This document shows, piece by piece, positions 50,528 to 60,325 of a stretch of 64,000 nucleotides of DNA. Position 1 is the first letter of the stretch. Each line of letters opens with the position of its first letter. The DNA lies in NCBI RefSeq assembly GCF_000177375.1, contig NZ_ADFR01000014.1:19756-83755 (forward strand), in the 5' to 3' direction. This stretch comes from Bulleidia extructa W1219 (lineage in GTDB: Bacteria; Bacillota_I; Bacilli_A; Erysipelotrichales; Erysipelotrichaceae). The position numbers were made by a program, and so were the translations under genes. The notes under the pieces are model-generated. The model was not told the DNA's origin. It did not search any database and saw only the letters and a program-made list of their open reading frames with translations.

Positions 50528-53461
50528 ATGTTCTTAAAAAGAGTAGAAATGCAGGGTTTTAAATCTTTTGCGGATAAGACAGTGATTGAGTTCAACCATC
50601 CGATTACCGGTATTGTAGGACCTAATGGCTGTGGAAAATCGAATATCACCGATGCGATTCGTTGGGTTTTAGGTGAGCAAAGCGCGAAAAGTATGCGTGG
50701 TGATAAGATGAATGATGTTATTTTTGCGGGTTCGGCAAATCGTCGGAAAGTAAATCTTGCTGAAGTCACATTGGTTTTTGATAATAGTGATCATATTTTA
50801 AATCAACAGGAAGGAGAGGTGGAAGTCACCCGTCGTTTATATCGTGAAAGCGGTGAAGCGAATTATTTAATCAATCATCGTCCGGTTCGGTTGAAAGATA
50901 TCGTTGATTTATTTTTAGATACAGGCTTAGGAAAAGATTCGTTATCCATTATTTCGCAAGGAAATGTCTTATCGTTTGCGGAAAGCAAACCCATTGAGAG
51001 AAGAAGTATTTTTGAAGAAGCGGCTGGTGTTGCTAAGTATAAAAAACGAAAACTGGAAACATTATCTCGTTTAGAACGTAGTGAGCAAAATTTAGAACAA
51101 AATCGACTTGTTTTATCCGAATTGGAGAAACAAGTTTCTCCATTAAAGCGTCAAGCTAAAAAAGCAGAACTTTATCGCGAAAAAAAACAACGTCTTCAAA
51201 AAATTGAAATTTCTGTTTTAGTCAATTCGATTCAATCTCTTTACGAAGACTTAGAGGCTTTAGATCAGCAACTTTTTGAAATCAATACTAAAAAAACGGT
51301 TTGTCAAACGGATATTGAAGTTGGGGAAAGTCAAATTCAAGTTTGGCGTAAAGAAATCCATGAAATGGATCATCGGGTTCAAAAATTGCAGGATGAATTG
51401 ATGAATGCCAATAATTCCATCGTGGCTTTAGAAGCGAGAAAGAGCGAATGGGAAGAGAAGAGTAAATACATCCTGGAAGTAGGGGATGCGAAGCAACGTC
51501 AGCAGGAATTACAACATCTTTATCAAAATGCTAAATTAGAGTATGAAGATCGCTTAGCTCGTCAAAACAGCTATGAACAAGCCATTCAGTTGAGTCAAAA
51601 TCAATTAGCTTCTATTTCAACAGAATTATTAGATTATAAAAATGAACTGGATATTTCCTCTTTTCGTTATCAAAAAATGGAAAATCAACTTCAAGTCTTG
51701 GAACAACTTCAGAAAAATCCGTTTAATCATCATGCGGGGTTAAAGGCAATTGTGGAACATCAAAGTTCTTTGAATGGCATCATCGGGGTCATTGGTCAAT
51801 TGATTCAAGTGCAGCCTAACTATGAAGAAGCGATTTCTACGGCTTTAGGAGGAGCGATTCACCAGGTCTTAACGGAAAATGAAGTAGCGGCTCGTCATGC
51901 GATTGATTTTTTAAAACGTAACCAAGCAGGGCGTTGTACTTTTTTACCGTTGACGGTTTGTCAAGCTCGCTATATTTCAAAAGAAGTGTTAACGATTGCA
52001 CAAAATCAAGACGGCTATTTGGGCTTAGCTAGTGATTATGTTCATATTGATGAAAAATATCAGGCTGTGGTGGCGGCGTTATTGCAAAATGTCTTGGTGG
52101 TTGAAAATTTAGAAAAAGGGAATATCCTTTCATCTTTGATACATCGTCAATATAAGATTGTGACTTTGGATGGTGAAGTGATTCATCGTGGCGGTTCTAT
52201 GACGGGTGGTCGGTTTAAACAAGAAACAAATTTGATGACCATCAAGAAAGAATTTCATGCTGTTAGAGCTAATTTAGAAGCTTTATTGGCTAAACGAGAA
52301 TTGGCACAAAAGAAATATGAAAAAGGTGAGGCCGATCGGAAAAAAGTCGCGTCTATCTTAGAAGAAAATCGGTTATCCCTTGCCTCATTATTGCCAGTCG
52401 TAGAAGCTAAAAAGGCAAGAATGGATAAATATCATGCGGATTTAGAACTTTTAGGTCAACATGATCAGAAAAAAGAAGAGGGTCCTTCTTTTATCTTTGA
52501 TTTGAATGAAGCTTATCAAATGCGAGATGAGGTAACCAAAAAGATTCAATCCCTTCGTCAAGAACGTTATCAGCTGGGAAATCAATTAGAAAGAAAAGAA
52601 GCGCAACTTCGTCAAAAACGTTCAGAATTAAATGATGTTCAACAAGATAGTCATCATTTAGAAATTGAAAAATCAAAACAAGAAACAAAGTTGGAAACCA
52701 ATTTACAACGCCTATCTTCCGAATATCAAATGACGTATCAATTTGCAAAAAAGAAGGTAGATGTTCACGATTTTAAGCAAGAAGAAATGGAAGTACAACA
52801 GCTTCGACAAGATATTGAAGCTTTGGGAAATATCAATATGGAAGCTCCAGAACAATATGCGGAAGTGAATGAACGTTATGAACTGTTGGAAAAACACATT
52901 CAAGAAATTGAAACATCTATTGAACAATTATTGAAGGCTGTGGATGAAATGGATGAGGTGATGAAAAAACAATTTGAAGAAACCTTTATTCAAGTCAATG
53001 AAGCTTTTGGAGAAACTTTCAGTGCGATTTATGGCGGTGGTAAAGCCTTTTTACGCTTACAAGATCCGGATGATTTATTGGGAACGGGAATTGAAATTTT
53101 TGCTCAACCGCCCGGAAAGACCGTCCATAACAATCTATTGTTTTCAGGAGGAGAAAAGAGCTTGATAGCTTTATCGGTTTTATTTGCGATCTTAAAAGTA
53201 AAACCAATTCCACTAGTTATTTTAGATGAAGTTGAAGCGGCTTTAGATCCGGCCAATGTTTCTCGTTTTGCACAATATTTGACGCACTATGTGGAAAAAA
53301 GTCAATTTTTGGTGGTAACTCATCGTCCGGGAACCATGGAAAAAGCAGATGTTTTATATGGCGTCACAATGCAACAACAAGGGGTTTCTTCTTTATTGAA
53401 AGTCAACTTGGTAGAAGCGATTCATTATGGAGCGGATGATAAGAAAGGGGATGGAGAATGA
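50528..53461 (+). CDS. smc: Chromosome segregation protein SMC, short-armed
   Basis: The condensin ATPase (977 residues). Walker A is GPNGCGKSN (32-40). The N-terminal coiled coil runs about 170-395. The hinge (about 403-558) ends with GGSMTGGRF. The C-terminal coil runs about 565-800, with the ABC signature LLFSGGEKSL (about 870) and Walker B VILDEVEAALD (about 898). Typical bacterial SMCs have about 1,150-1,190 residues, so each arm is about 90-100 residues shorter. It overlaps ftsY by 4 bases, the usual smc-ftsY order. Confidence 0.95.
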   Translation: MFLKRVEMQGFKSFADKTVIEFNHPITGIVGPNGCGKSNITDAIRWVLGEQSAKSMRGDKMNDVIFAGSANRRKVNLAEVTLVFDNSDHILNQQEGEVEVTRRLYRESGEANYLINHRPVRLKDIVDLFLDTGLGKDSLSIISQGNVLSFAESKPIERRSIFEEAAGVAKYKKRKLETLSRLERSEQNLEQNRLVLSELEKQVSPLKRQAKKAELYREKKQRLQKIEISVLVNSIQSLYEDLEALDQQLFEINTKKTVCQTDIEVGESQIQVWRKEIHEMDHRVQKLQDELMNANNSIVALEARKSEWEEKSKYILEVGDAKQRQQELQHLYQNAKLEYEDRLARQNSYEQAIQLSQNQLASISTELLDYKNELDISSFRYQKMENQLQVLEQLQKNPFNHHAGLKAIVEHQSSLNGIIGVIGQLIQVQPNYEEAISTALGGAIHQVLTENEVAARHAIDFLKRNQAGRCTFLPLTVCQARYISKEVLTIAQNQDGYLGLASDYVHIDEKYQAVVAALLQNVLVVENLEKGNILSSLIHRQYKIVTLDGEVIHRGGSMTGGRFKQETNLMTIKKEFHAVRANLEALLAKRELAQKKYEKGEADRKKVASILEENRLSLASLLPVVEAKKARMDKYHADLELLGQHDQKKEEGPSFIFDLNEAYQMRDEVTKKIQSLRQERYQLGNQLERKEAQLRQKRSELNDVQQDSHHLEIEKSKQETKLETNLQRLSSEYQMTYQFAKKKVDVHDFKQEEMEVQQLRQDIEALGNINMEAPEQYAEVNERYELLEKHIQEIETSIEQLLKAVDEMDEVMKKQFEETFIQVNEAFGETFSAIYGGGKAFLRLQDPDDLLGTGIEIFAQPPGKTVHNNLLFSGGEKSLIALSVLFAILKVKPIPLVILDEVEAALDPANVSRFAQYLTHYVEKSQFLVVTHRPGTMEKADVLYGVTMQQQGVSSLLKVNLVEAIHYGADDKKGDGE

Positions 53462-54429
53462 GTTTTTTAGATAGTTTAAAAGCGGCTTTTCATAAAAAAG
53501 AGGACCAGGCGACATACCTATCGGGATTTAAGAAATCCAACCAGAGCTTTGGTGATAAATTGGGCCAGATGAAATATCGTTTTAAAGGAGTGGATGATGC
53601 TTTTTTAGAACAACTGACGATTATTTTATTAGAAGCTGATGTAGGGATTCATACAGCGGATTACATTTGTGAACAGTTGAAAATGAAATGTAAAGAATAT
53701 CCGTCCATTACATTTCAATGGGCTATGAATTTTTTGATAGAAACGATGCAGGAAGTGTATGAAAAGGTGGCGGATACACCGATTCAATTCAATTCGAATG
53801 GACCGACGGTCTTTTTGTTAGAAGGTGTGAATGGATCCGGCAAAACAACAACAACAGCGAAACTTGGATATTCTTTTCTAAAGCAAGGTAAAAAAGTGGC
53901 TTTTACAGCTGCGGATACCTTTCGAGCTGGGGCCATTGAACAATTAAAAGAATGGGGAAATCGATTAGGGATTCCGGTAATCGCCGGTAAAGAAAATGGT
54001 GACCCAAGTGCTGCTATTGTGGATGGTTGTCGGTATGCTAAGGAAAATCAAGTGGATATTCTTTTATGTGATACAGCCGGTCGGCTTCAAAATAAAGTGA
54101 ATCTAATGGCTGAACTTAGTAAAATGAATAAAGTAGCCGGACGAGAAATTTCAGGAGCCCCTCATAATACTTGGTTGGTTTTAGATGCGACCACCGGACA
54201 AAACGGTTTATCTCAAGCTAAAATTTTTGCTGAAAGTACACAATTAAGCGGAATTATCTTAACAAAAATGGATGGGACAGCCAAGGGAGGAATCGTATTA
54301 GCGATTAAACACCAATTGCATATTCCTGTTCTATACTTGGGTTTAGGTGAAAAACAAGAAGATTTGCGACCATTTGATTTACAATCGTATTTATATAGTA
54401 TTTCGAAAGGATTGGAAGATGTCCGATAA
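53458..54429 (+). CDS. ftsY: Signal recognition particle receptor FtsY
   Basis: The SRP receptor GTPase (323 residues), which delivers ribosome-SRP complexes to the membrane translocon. The N-domain is followed by the G-domain with LEGVNGSGKTTTTAKLGY (G1), AADTFRAGAIEQL, DTAGRLQNKVNLM (G3) and TKMDGTAKGG (G4). The acidic A-domain is nearly absent (residues 1-25), as in short FtsYs. It overlaps smc by 4 bases and ylxM by 11. Confidence 0.96.
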   Translation: MSFLDSLKAAFHKKEDQATYLSGFKKSNQSFGDKLGQMKYRFKGVDDAFLEQLTIILLEADVGIHTADYICEQLKMKCKEYPSITFQWAMNFLIETMQEVYEKVADTPIQFNSNGPTVFLLEGVNGSGKTTTTAKLGYSFLKQGKKVAFTAADTFRAGAIEQLKEWGNRLGIPVIAGKENGDPSAAIVDGCRYAKENQVDILLCDTAGRLQNKVNLMAELSKMNKVAGREISGAPHNTWLVLDATTGQNGLSQAKIFAESTQLSGIILTKMDGTAKGGIVLAIKHQLHIPVLYLGLGEKQEDLRPFDLQSYLYSISKGLEDVR

Positions 54430-54724
54430 ACTATACTATGATCAATTATTAGATTTTTACGAAGAACTATTAAGTCAAAGCCAACAAGAGATGGTGAAAT
54501 ATTATTATCGCCAAGATTTATCTTTACAAGAAATCAGTGAGCTAGAAGGTGTGTCTAGATCGGCTATTTATGATCGTTTGAAACGAATACGCTTAGAATT
54601 GGATCATTTAGAAAAAGTGTTGGGGTTATATCGAAAAAAAGAAAAAAGGAATCAAATATTGACACAAATCAAGGAACGAGTAGATTTCGAAGTTTGGGAA
54701 AAATTAACTCAATTAGAAGACTGA
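54419..54724 (+). CDS. ylxM: YlxM family SRP-associated protein
   Basis: A 101-residue UPF0122/YlxM helix-turn-helix protein that in streptococci and bacilli modulates SRP (Ffh) GTPase. Family strings are YYDQLLDFYEELLSQSQQEMVKYYYRQDLSLQEISE and GVSRSAIYDRLKRI. ATG 54419 (MSDKLYYDQ) is chosen; the longer frame from 54347 is inside ftsY. ffh, its usual next gene, is not found here: ackA follows. Confidence 0.92.
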   Translation: MSDKLYYDQLLDFYEELLSQSQQEMVKYYYRQDLSLQEISELEGVSRSAIYDRLKRIRLELDHLEKVLGLYRKKEKRNQILTQIKERVDFEVWEKLTQLED

Positions 54725-54737
54725 AGTAGGAGGGTAT

Positions 54738-55934
54738 ATGACAAAAGTAATTTCAGTAAATTCAGGTTCATCATCATTAAAGTTTCAATTATTTAACATG
54801 CCTAGTCATGTTGTCTTGGCTTCTGGACAAGCAGAAAGAATCGGTCAGGAAATGGGGATTTTCACCATTAAATTCGCGGATCAAAAAGACAGTTTAAAAG
54901 TGGCTTTGCCAAATCATAAGATAGCGGTGGATATTTTATTAAAGGCTTTGGTGGATAAGAAAATTGTTGAAAATTTAGATGAGATCAAGGGGGCTGGCCA
55001 TCGTATTGTCCAAGGTGGTGCTTATTTTGATCAATCGGTTGTGGTGGATGAAGAAGTTGTTCGAAAAGTAGATGAGTTAGGGGTTTTAGCTCCTTTGCAT
55101 AATCCGGCACATTTAGTTTGTTATCAAGCCTTTAAAGAAGCTTTACCTAAGATTGGTCATGTATTTGTCTTTGATACGGCTTTTCATCAAACCATGACAC
55201 CCGAATCCTATTTGTTTGCGACTCCTTATGAATGGTATGAAAAGTATGCGATTCGTCGCTATGGGGCTCATGGCACTTCTCATCAGTATGTGAATTGCAG
55301 AACTGCCGAATTAATGAAAGAAGATGTGCACCAATTGAATATGATTACTTGTCATTTAGGAAACGGGGCTTCTATTACGGCCATTAAGAATGGTAAATGT
55401 GTCAATACTTCAATGGGATTAACTCCTTTAGGGGGGATTATGATGGGGACTCGTTCAGGGGATCTGGATCCTTCTGTGGTTTTCTATATGGCCAAGAAGT
55501 TAAACTGTACACCAGAAGAAATGGATGTGTATTTGAATAAAAAATCAGGCATGTTAGGTGTGTCCGGTATCAGTTCAGATGCTCGCGATATTCAAGCAGC
55601 ATTGGAACAAGGAAATCCTCGCGCTCAATTGACAGTAGATATTTATACCAATCGGGCAATCAATGTGATTGGTGGCTATTATATGCAATTAGGACATGTA
55701 GATGCGATCGCTTTTACCGCAGGTCTGGGTGAAAACGATACCCAAACTCGGGAAAGAATTTTAAAAGGTCTTGAAGAAGGAATGGGCTTATCCATTGATT
55801 ATGAATTGAATCATCAAATTCGAGGTAAAGAATGGTTGATTTCTAAACCGGATTCCAAAGTTAAGGTTTATGTGGTGCCTACTAATGAAGAATTGGTGAT
55901 TGCAAAGGATACGGTTCGTTTGTTAGGCTTGTAA
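54738..55934 (+). CDS. ackA: Acetate kinase
   Basis: Converts acetyl phosphate and ADP to acetate and ATP. This 398-residue enzyme has ISVNSGSSSLKFQLF, VFDTAFHQTMTPESYLFATP, HLGNGASITAIKNGKCVNTSMGLTPLGG and the later FTAGLGEND. AGGAGG precedes ATG 54738. Its partner pta is not in this window. It contributes ATP in a fermentative metabolism. Confidence 0.97.
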   Translation: MTKVISVNSGSSSLKFQLFNMPSHVVLASGQAERIGQEMGIFTIKFADQKDSLKVALPNHKIAVDILLKALVDKKIVENLDEIKGAGHRIVQGGAYFDQSVVVDEEVVRKVDELGVLAPLHNPAHLVCYQAFKEALPKIGHVFVFDTAFHQTMTPESYLFATPYEWYEKYAIRRYGAHGTSHQYVNCRTAELMKEDVHQLNMITCHLGNGASITAIKNGKCVNTSMGLTPLGGIMMGTRSGDLDPSVVFYMAKKLNCTPEEMDVYLNKKSGMLGVSGISSDARDIQAALEQGNPRAQLTVDIYTNRAINVIGGYYMQLGHVDAIAFTAGLGENDTQTRERILKGLEEGMGLSIDYELNHQIRGKEWLISKPDSKVKVYVVPTNEELVIAKDTVRLLGL

Positions 55935-55937
55935 GAT

Positions 55938-56903
55938 ATGAAAAAGTTTTATCTTGAAAAAGCAAGAGAATTTCTGGAAAAAATAGAATCTTTTTCTTCT
56001 ATTTGTGTCTTTCGGCATGAACATCCTGATTGTGATGCTTTGGGAGCACAGTTCGGTTTATGCACTTGGTTAAAAACCTATTTTCCTTCTAAGAAGGTTT
56101 ATGCATTAGGATCGGAAACCAGTGATCAATTTGACTTTCCTAAACTGGATGTTGTTCAGGATTCCATTATTGAAAAATCTCTAGCGATTGTGGTCGATAC
56201 AGCGAATCGAGAAAGGGTTGATGACCAACGATTTCAAAAAGCAAAAGAAATTCTAAAAATCGATCATCATTTAAAGGTGGATGATTTTGGAAATACTCAA
56301 ATTGTTTTGGAAGGTTGTGCAGCGACTTGCCAAATTCTGACATTATTAATATATGGTTTGAAAGAGTATCCATTAACCAAAGAAATTGCTACTTATCTTT
56401 ATACGGGAATAGTAACGGATAGTTTAAATTTTACGGCGAATTATACGGATTCTGATACTTTATTAGCAGCCAGCTATTTATTGGAACTTGGTTTAGATCC
56501 ATCTAAACTTAGTCAGCGGTTGTTTGATCAAGACTTTGCGTCTTTGAAGTTTAAATCATTTTTATTCTCTAAGATTAAGCTTTATCAAGATCACATTGCG
56601 TATGTTATTTTGGAACAGCAAGATTTAGATCAATGGCATATTTCTGCTTCAGAAGCCCGATCTAAAGTGAATACGTTAGCCGGTATTAAGGAATTTTGGA
56701 TATGGGTCTTATTTACGTATGATCAAGAAACAGGATATTATGCGGCTTCCTTGCGTTCAAAACAAATATCTATTCATGAGGTGGCGAATGCTTATCATGG
56801 TGGTGGTCACCAGAATGCTTGTGGGGTGAAGAACCTTTCAAAAAAGGATATTGAGTCTTTATTACAAGATTTAAAGCAATTAATAAAGAGCGTTCCAGAG
56901 TGA
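55938..56903 (+). CDS. nrnA: NrnA-type DHH/DHHA1 nanoRNase / pAp phosphatase
   Basis: A DHH-family phosphoesterase (321 residues) that degrades nanoRNA and 3'-phosphoadenosine 5'-phosphate, and in related proteins cyclic-di-AMP breakdown products. Active-site strings: RHEHPDCDALGAQ, VVDTANRERVDD, KIDHHLKVDDFG and YTGIVTDSLNFTANYTD, with DHHA1 GGGHQNACG. It follows ackA by 3 bases and starts at ATG 55938. Confidence 0.9.
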   Translation: MKKFYLEKAREFLEKIESFSSICVFRHEHPDCDALGAQFGLCTWLKTYFPSKKVYALGSETSDQFDFPKLDVVQDSIIEKSLAIVVDTANRERVDDQRFQKAKEILKIDHHLKVDDFGNTQIVLEGCAATCQILTLLIYGLKEYPLTKEIATYLYTGIVTDSLNFTANYTDSDTLLAASYLLELGLDPSKLSQRLFDQDFASLKFKSFLFSKIKLYQDHIAYVILEQQDLDQWHISASEARSKVNTLAGIKEFWIWVLFTYDQETGYYAASLRSKQISIHEVANAYHGGGHQNACGVKNLSKKDIESLLQDLKQLIKSVPE

Positions 56904-56963
56904 ATGCTTTTTATTTTGTCCTAAATAGAGTATGCTTAACAAGTTAAGAAACTGAGGTAATCA

Positions 56964-58241
56964 ATGACATTTAATGAATTCAATTTAAGAAAGCCTTTAC
57001 TAGATTCTTTGGCAAAGGCAAGCTATAAAAAACCAAGTCCTATTCAAGAAAAAGGGATTCCAATTTTATTAGAAGGAAGTGATCTGATTGCATGCGCCCA
57101 AACGGGGACAGGAAAAACGGCGACTTTTGCATTGCCGATTTTAAATTCCTTATCAAAAGAAAAGAATCATTCTATCCGAGCATTGATTTTAACACCAACG
57201 AGGGAATTAGCGACACAAATTTTTGAGAATATTAAGATGTTTGGTCGCTATATGCATTTAAGAGCTTGTTGCGTTTATGGAGGATCTCCAGCAGCTCCTC
57301 AATTAAAAGCCATTCGAAGTGGTTGTGATATTTTAATCGCCACTCCCGGCCGTTTGCTAGATTATCTTGCTCATGGAAAAATTTCTTTGCGGCATATTGA
57401 GTTTTTGGTGTTAGATGAAGCTGATCGGATGTTGGATATGGGATTTATTGCAGATGTTCGTAAAATTGTTCAACAAATTCCAAATGATCGAATAACCGCA
57501 TTATTTTCAGCCACTATGCCTAAAGAAATTCAAGAGTTGGCTAGGGATATTTTAAAAAATCCGAAGGAAGTTCGAATTGAAGCAGAAAAATTTACAGCTT
57601 CAACTATTGATCAATATTTGATTTATACAGAGAAATCTAGTAAGAAAAAAGTTTTAGTGAACTTATTAAACACGGAATCCATTAAAAAAACGATTGTTTT
57701 TACTCGAACAAAAATAGGAGCGGATCGATTGGAGAAATACTTAAAAGAGAAAGAAATAGCTTGTTTGGTCATTCATGGTGATAAAACACAAGGGCAACGT
57801 TTAAATGCGTTACAACGTTTTCGAACCAATCAAATTCGTATTTTAATTGCAACGGATGTAGCGGCAAGGGGAATTGATATTAAAGATATTTCTCATGTCA
57901 TTAATTTTGACTTACCGGAAGATATAGAAAACTATGTCCATCGTATTGGTAGAACAGGAAGGGCTAAACAAGAAGGAGTATCTATTTCTTTAGTTTGCAA
58001 AGAAGAATTGAATTTATTAGCGAATATCGAAAGCTATATTCAATTCCAGATACCTCTGAAACAAAATTTGTATTCTTTACCATTAGAAAGAAAGAAAAAA
58101 AGGAAATCAAGTATTCATAAAACCACTAGGAAAAAAGAACGATTTTCTAATCAGAAAAAAAGATCTAAGAAAAAGAGTTTTCATGAAGGACTCATTCCTC
58201 AAAAAGGAATCTCACCAAAGAGCAAACAAAAAAGAAAGTAA
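56964..58241 (+). CDS. DEAD-box ATP-dependent RNA helicase
   Basis: A 425-residue RNA helicase of the RhlE/CshA type, involved in ribosome assembly or mRNA turnover, especially in the cold. Motifs in order: Q motif PSPIQEKGIP, CAQTGTGKTATFALP, PTRELATQI, LDEADRMLDMGF, FSATMP, RIGRTGRAKQEG. The tail after about 370 is very Lys/Arg-rich (KKKRKSS, KKRSKKKS), a non-specific RNA-binding extension. GAGGT precedes ATG. Confidence 0.94.
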   Translation: MTFNEFNLRKPLLDSLAKASYKKPSPIQEKGIPILLEGSDLIACAQTGTGKTATFALPILNSLSKEKNHSIRALILTPTRELATQIFENIKMFGRYMHLRACCVYGGSPAAPQLKAIRSGCDILIATPGRLLDYLAHGKISLRHIEFLVLDEADRMLDMGFIADVRKIVQQIPNDRITALFSATMPKEIQELARDILKNPKEVRIEAEKFTASTIDQYLIYTEKSSKKKVLVNLLNTESIKKTIVFTRTKIGADRLEKYLKEKEIACLVIHGDKTQGQRLNALQRFRTNQIRILIATDVAARGIDIKDISHVINFDLPEDIENYVHRIGRTGRAKQEGVSISLVCKEELNLLANIESYIQFQIPLKQNLYSLPLERKKKRKSSIHKTTRKKERFSNQKKRSKKKSFHEGLIPQKGISPKSKQKRK

Positions 58242-58253
58242 GCTTACTTTTTT
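58235..58253 (+). terminator. Terminator overlapping the helicase stop
   Basis: AAAGTAAGCTTACTTT is a 16-base palindrome followed by TTT. It abuts the -10 box of the next gene. Confidence 0.55.
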
Positions 58254-58258
58254 ATCGT

Positions 58259-58271
58259 TATAATAAAAGCA
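58259..58271 (+). promoter_or_regulatory. -10 box giving a predicted leaderless mRNA for the TetM-like gene
   Basis: TATAAT at 58259-58264, six bases, then ATG at 58271. No ribosome-binding site; the -35 region is occupied by the hairpin above. The same spacing as at truB and rdgB. Confidence 0.5.
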
Positions 58272-60325
58272 TGTTAAAAAGGATGGTTTTGGGAATATTG
58301 GCACATGTCGATGCCGGTAAAACTACATTGGTTGAGAATATTCTTTTTCAAACAAAGGTCACTAAAAAATTAGGAAGAGTGGATCATCACGATTCTTTTT
58401 TAGATGATGATCAACAAGAAAGAACGAGAGGCATTACGATTTATAGTAAAGAAACTTTTTTCTCCTATCAAAATAGTGAATTTTATTTATTAGATACACC
58501 AGGACATACGGATTTTGTTAGTGAAATGGAAAGAACGTTATCTGTTTTGGATATAGCCATCATCTTAATTAATGGTCAAGATGGCGTTCAATCCCATACC
58601 AGAACTATTTGGAAAATGGTTGAAAAGCATCATATTCCCACTATTCTTTTTGTGAATAAAATGGATATTTCTCACTTTCAAAAAGAGGAACTTCTTCAGT
58701 CTATCCATCAAAATTTAACGATTTCCTGCTTGGATTGGGATGGTGATCAACGAGAAGAAGAACTGATCCTTTCCAGTGATTTTCTGTTAGAGGTTTATGA
58801 AAAAAAAGGATCTTTAGATGAGGAAAGTATTCAAAAAGGATTTCAAAATCGTTCTTTTTTTCCTGTTTTATTTGGATCGGCTTTAAAAGGAAATGGAGTG
58901 GTCGAATTATTGGAATTACTCAATGATTTGACTCAGAATAAACAGTATCCTGAAACATTCGGTGGTATCGTATACAAAGTTACCAGTGACATGAATGGTG
59001 GCCTATTAACACATGTGAAGCTGACAGGTGGATCTCTTCGGGTAAAAGAGAGGATAGAACCATATGGTAAAATTGATCAAATTCGTCTTTATCAAGGTTC
59101 TTCTTATGAAGTCATAGAAGAAGCGAAAGCCGGGATGATCGTGACTTTAAAAGGATTAGAAAAGATAAAAGTAGGTATCGGCTTAGGTTATGAAATGAAT
59201 CAGAGTTCGCCCAGTATTCAAGCTTGTATGATTTATCGATTGTTATATCCTAAAAATGCGAATTTATTAGTTTTAAAAACTTCGTTAAATCGTTTGTCTT
59301 TAGAAGATCCAAGTTTAAAAGTGGTGATAGAAGAACAGCAAGATATCCAAATCCATTTGATGGGTCAACTCCAAAAAGAAATATTGGCTAAACGGATTTA
59401 TGAATTATGTCAAGTGGAGGTAACCTTCGATACAGGGCACATTGTTTATTTAGAAACAATTAAAGACACGGTAAATGGAGTTGGTCATTTTGAACCGCCA
59501 CATCATTATGCTGAAGTTCATTTGAAATTAAGCCCTTTGAAAAGGGGCATGGGGATTCAAATTGAAAATCAAATTTCGGTGGATGTTTTGCCTAAGCCAT
59601 TTCTGAAAGCCATAGTATCTATTTTAGAAGAAAAGAATTTTTATGGTGTGCTAACCAATGCTTGTTTAACTGACTTAAAAATTTCGTTAATAGGCGCTAA
59701 AGGATCATTGAAACTGACAACAAGTGGCGATTTTCGCCAAGCGGTGAGAAGGGCTATTCGGCAAGCTTTGATGAAAGCGGAGAATCTGTTATTAGAACCG
59801 TATCTTCAATTTGAAATTCGGATACCACAAACATTTTTATCCAAAGTTTTATTTGATTTAGAAAATCGTTTTGCACAGGTGGAAGTAGAAAACATGTATA
59901 ACGAATGGATACGAATTCAAGGAAAAGCCCCAGTTTCTACAATGATGGATTATCAGATAGTTATGTTATCCAGCACAAAAGGATTAGGACGTTATGAATT
60001 TGAACTGATTGGATATGATGTTTGTCATCATACAAAAGAAGTCATTTGCGAAAAAAATTATGATCCTGAGTTAGATATCCAAAACCCAAGTTCTTCTATA
60101 TTTTGTACTCACAAAACAAGCTATACAGTGAAATGGGATCAGGTAGAAGAGAAGATGAATCTTCACTTGGAAAAAGGAAATGCTTCTATCTCTTTTCATC
60201 ATCCATCTATTAAAATTGAGGAAGAAGAATTAAAACGAATCTTTGAACGGGCAAATTCAAATAATCGAAATCAACATAAAATCATGACGAAAAAAATACA
60301 AGAAAAAAAGAAAAGGCAAGGGTGA
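58271..60325 (+). CDS. TetM/TetO-family ribosomal GTPase (EF-G-like)
   Basis: A 684-residue translation-factor GTPase closest to ribosomal-protection proteins. G motifs: AHVDAGKTT (12-20), ERTRGITI, LLDTPGHTDF, NKMD and GSAL. Later domains match TetM/TetO, with a domain-IV string FYGVLTNACLTDLKISL, then TTSGDFRQAVRRAIRQALMKA and LLEPYLQFEIRIPQTFLS. TetM has 639 residues; here a Lys/Arg-rich tail is added. The loop that displaces tetracycline in TetM (YSPVSTPADFR) is different, so resistance is not implied. The gene overlaps the nuclease gene by 4 bases. It may free or rescue ribosomes; that is inference. Confidence 0.85.
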   Translation: MLKRMVLGILAHVDAGKTTLVENILFQTKVTKKLGRVDHHDSFLDDDQQERTRGITIYSKETFFSYQNSEFYLLDTPGHTDFVSEMERTLSVLDIAIILINGQDGVQSHTRTIWKMVEKHHIPTILFVNKMDISHFQKEELLQSIHQNLTISCLDWDGDQREEELILSSDFLLEVYEKKGSLDEESIQKGFQNRSFFPVLFGSALKGNGVVELLELLNDLTQNKQYPETFGGIVYKVTSDMNGGLLTHVKLTGGSLRVKERIEPYGKIDQIRLYQGSSYEVIEEAKAGMIVTLKGLEKIKVGIGLGYEMNQSSPSIQACMIYRLLYPKNANLLVLKTSLNRLSLEDPSLKVVIEEQQDIQIHLMGQLQKEILAKRIYELCQVEVTFDTGHIVYLETIKDTVNGVGHFEPPHHYAEVHLKLSPLKRGMGIQIENQISVDVLPKPFLKAIVSILEEKNFYGVLTNACLTDLKISLIGAKGSLKLTTSGDFRQAVRRAIRQALMKAENLLLEPYLQFEIRIPQTFLSKVLFDLENRFAQVEVENMYNEWIRIQGKAPVSTMMDYQIVMLSSTKGLGRYEFELIGYDVCHHTKEVICEKNYDPELDIQNPSSSIFCTHKTSYTVKWDQVEEKMNLHLEKGNASISFHHPSIKIEEEELKRIFERANSNNRNQHKIMTKKIQEKKKRQG

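Noticed and set aside
58271..60325. Acquired tetracycline-resistance gene
   Set aside because: Codon use and surroundings look native, no mobile-element features flank it, and the TetM tip loop differs.
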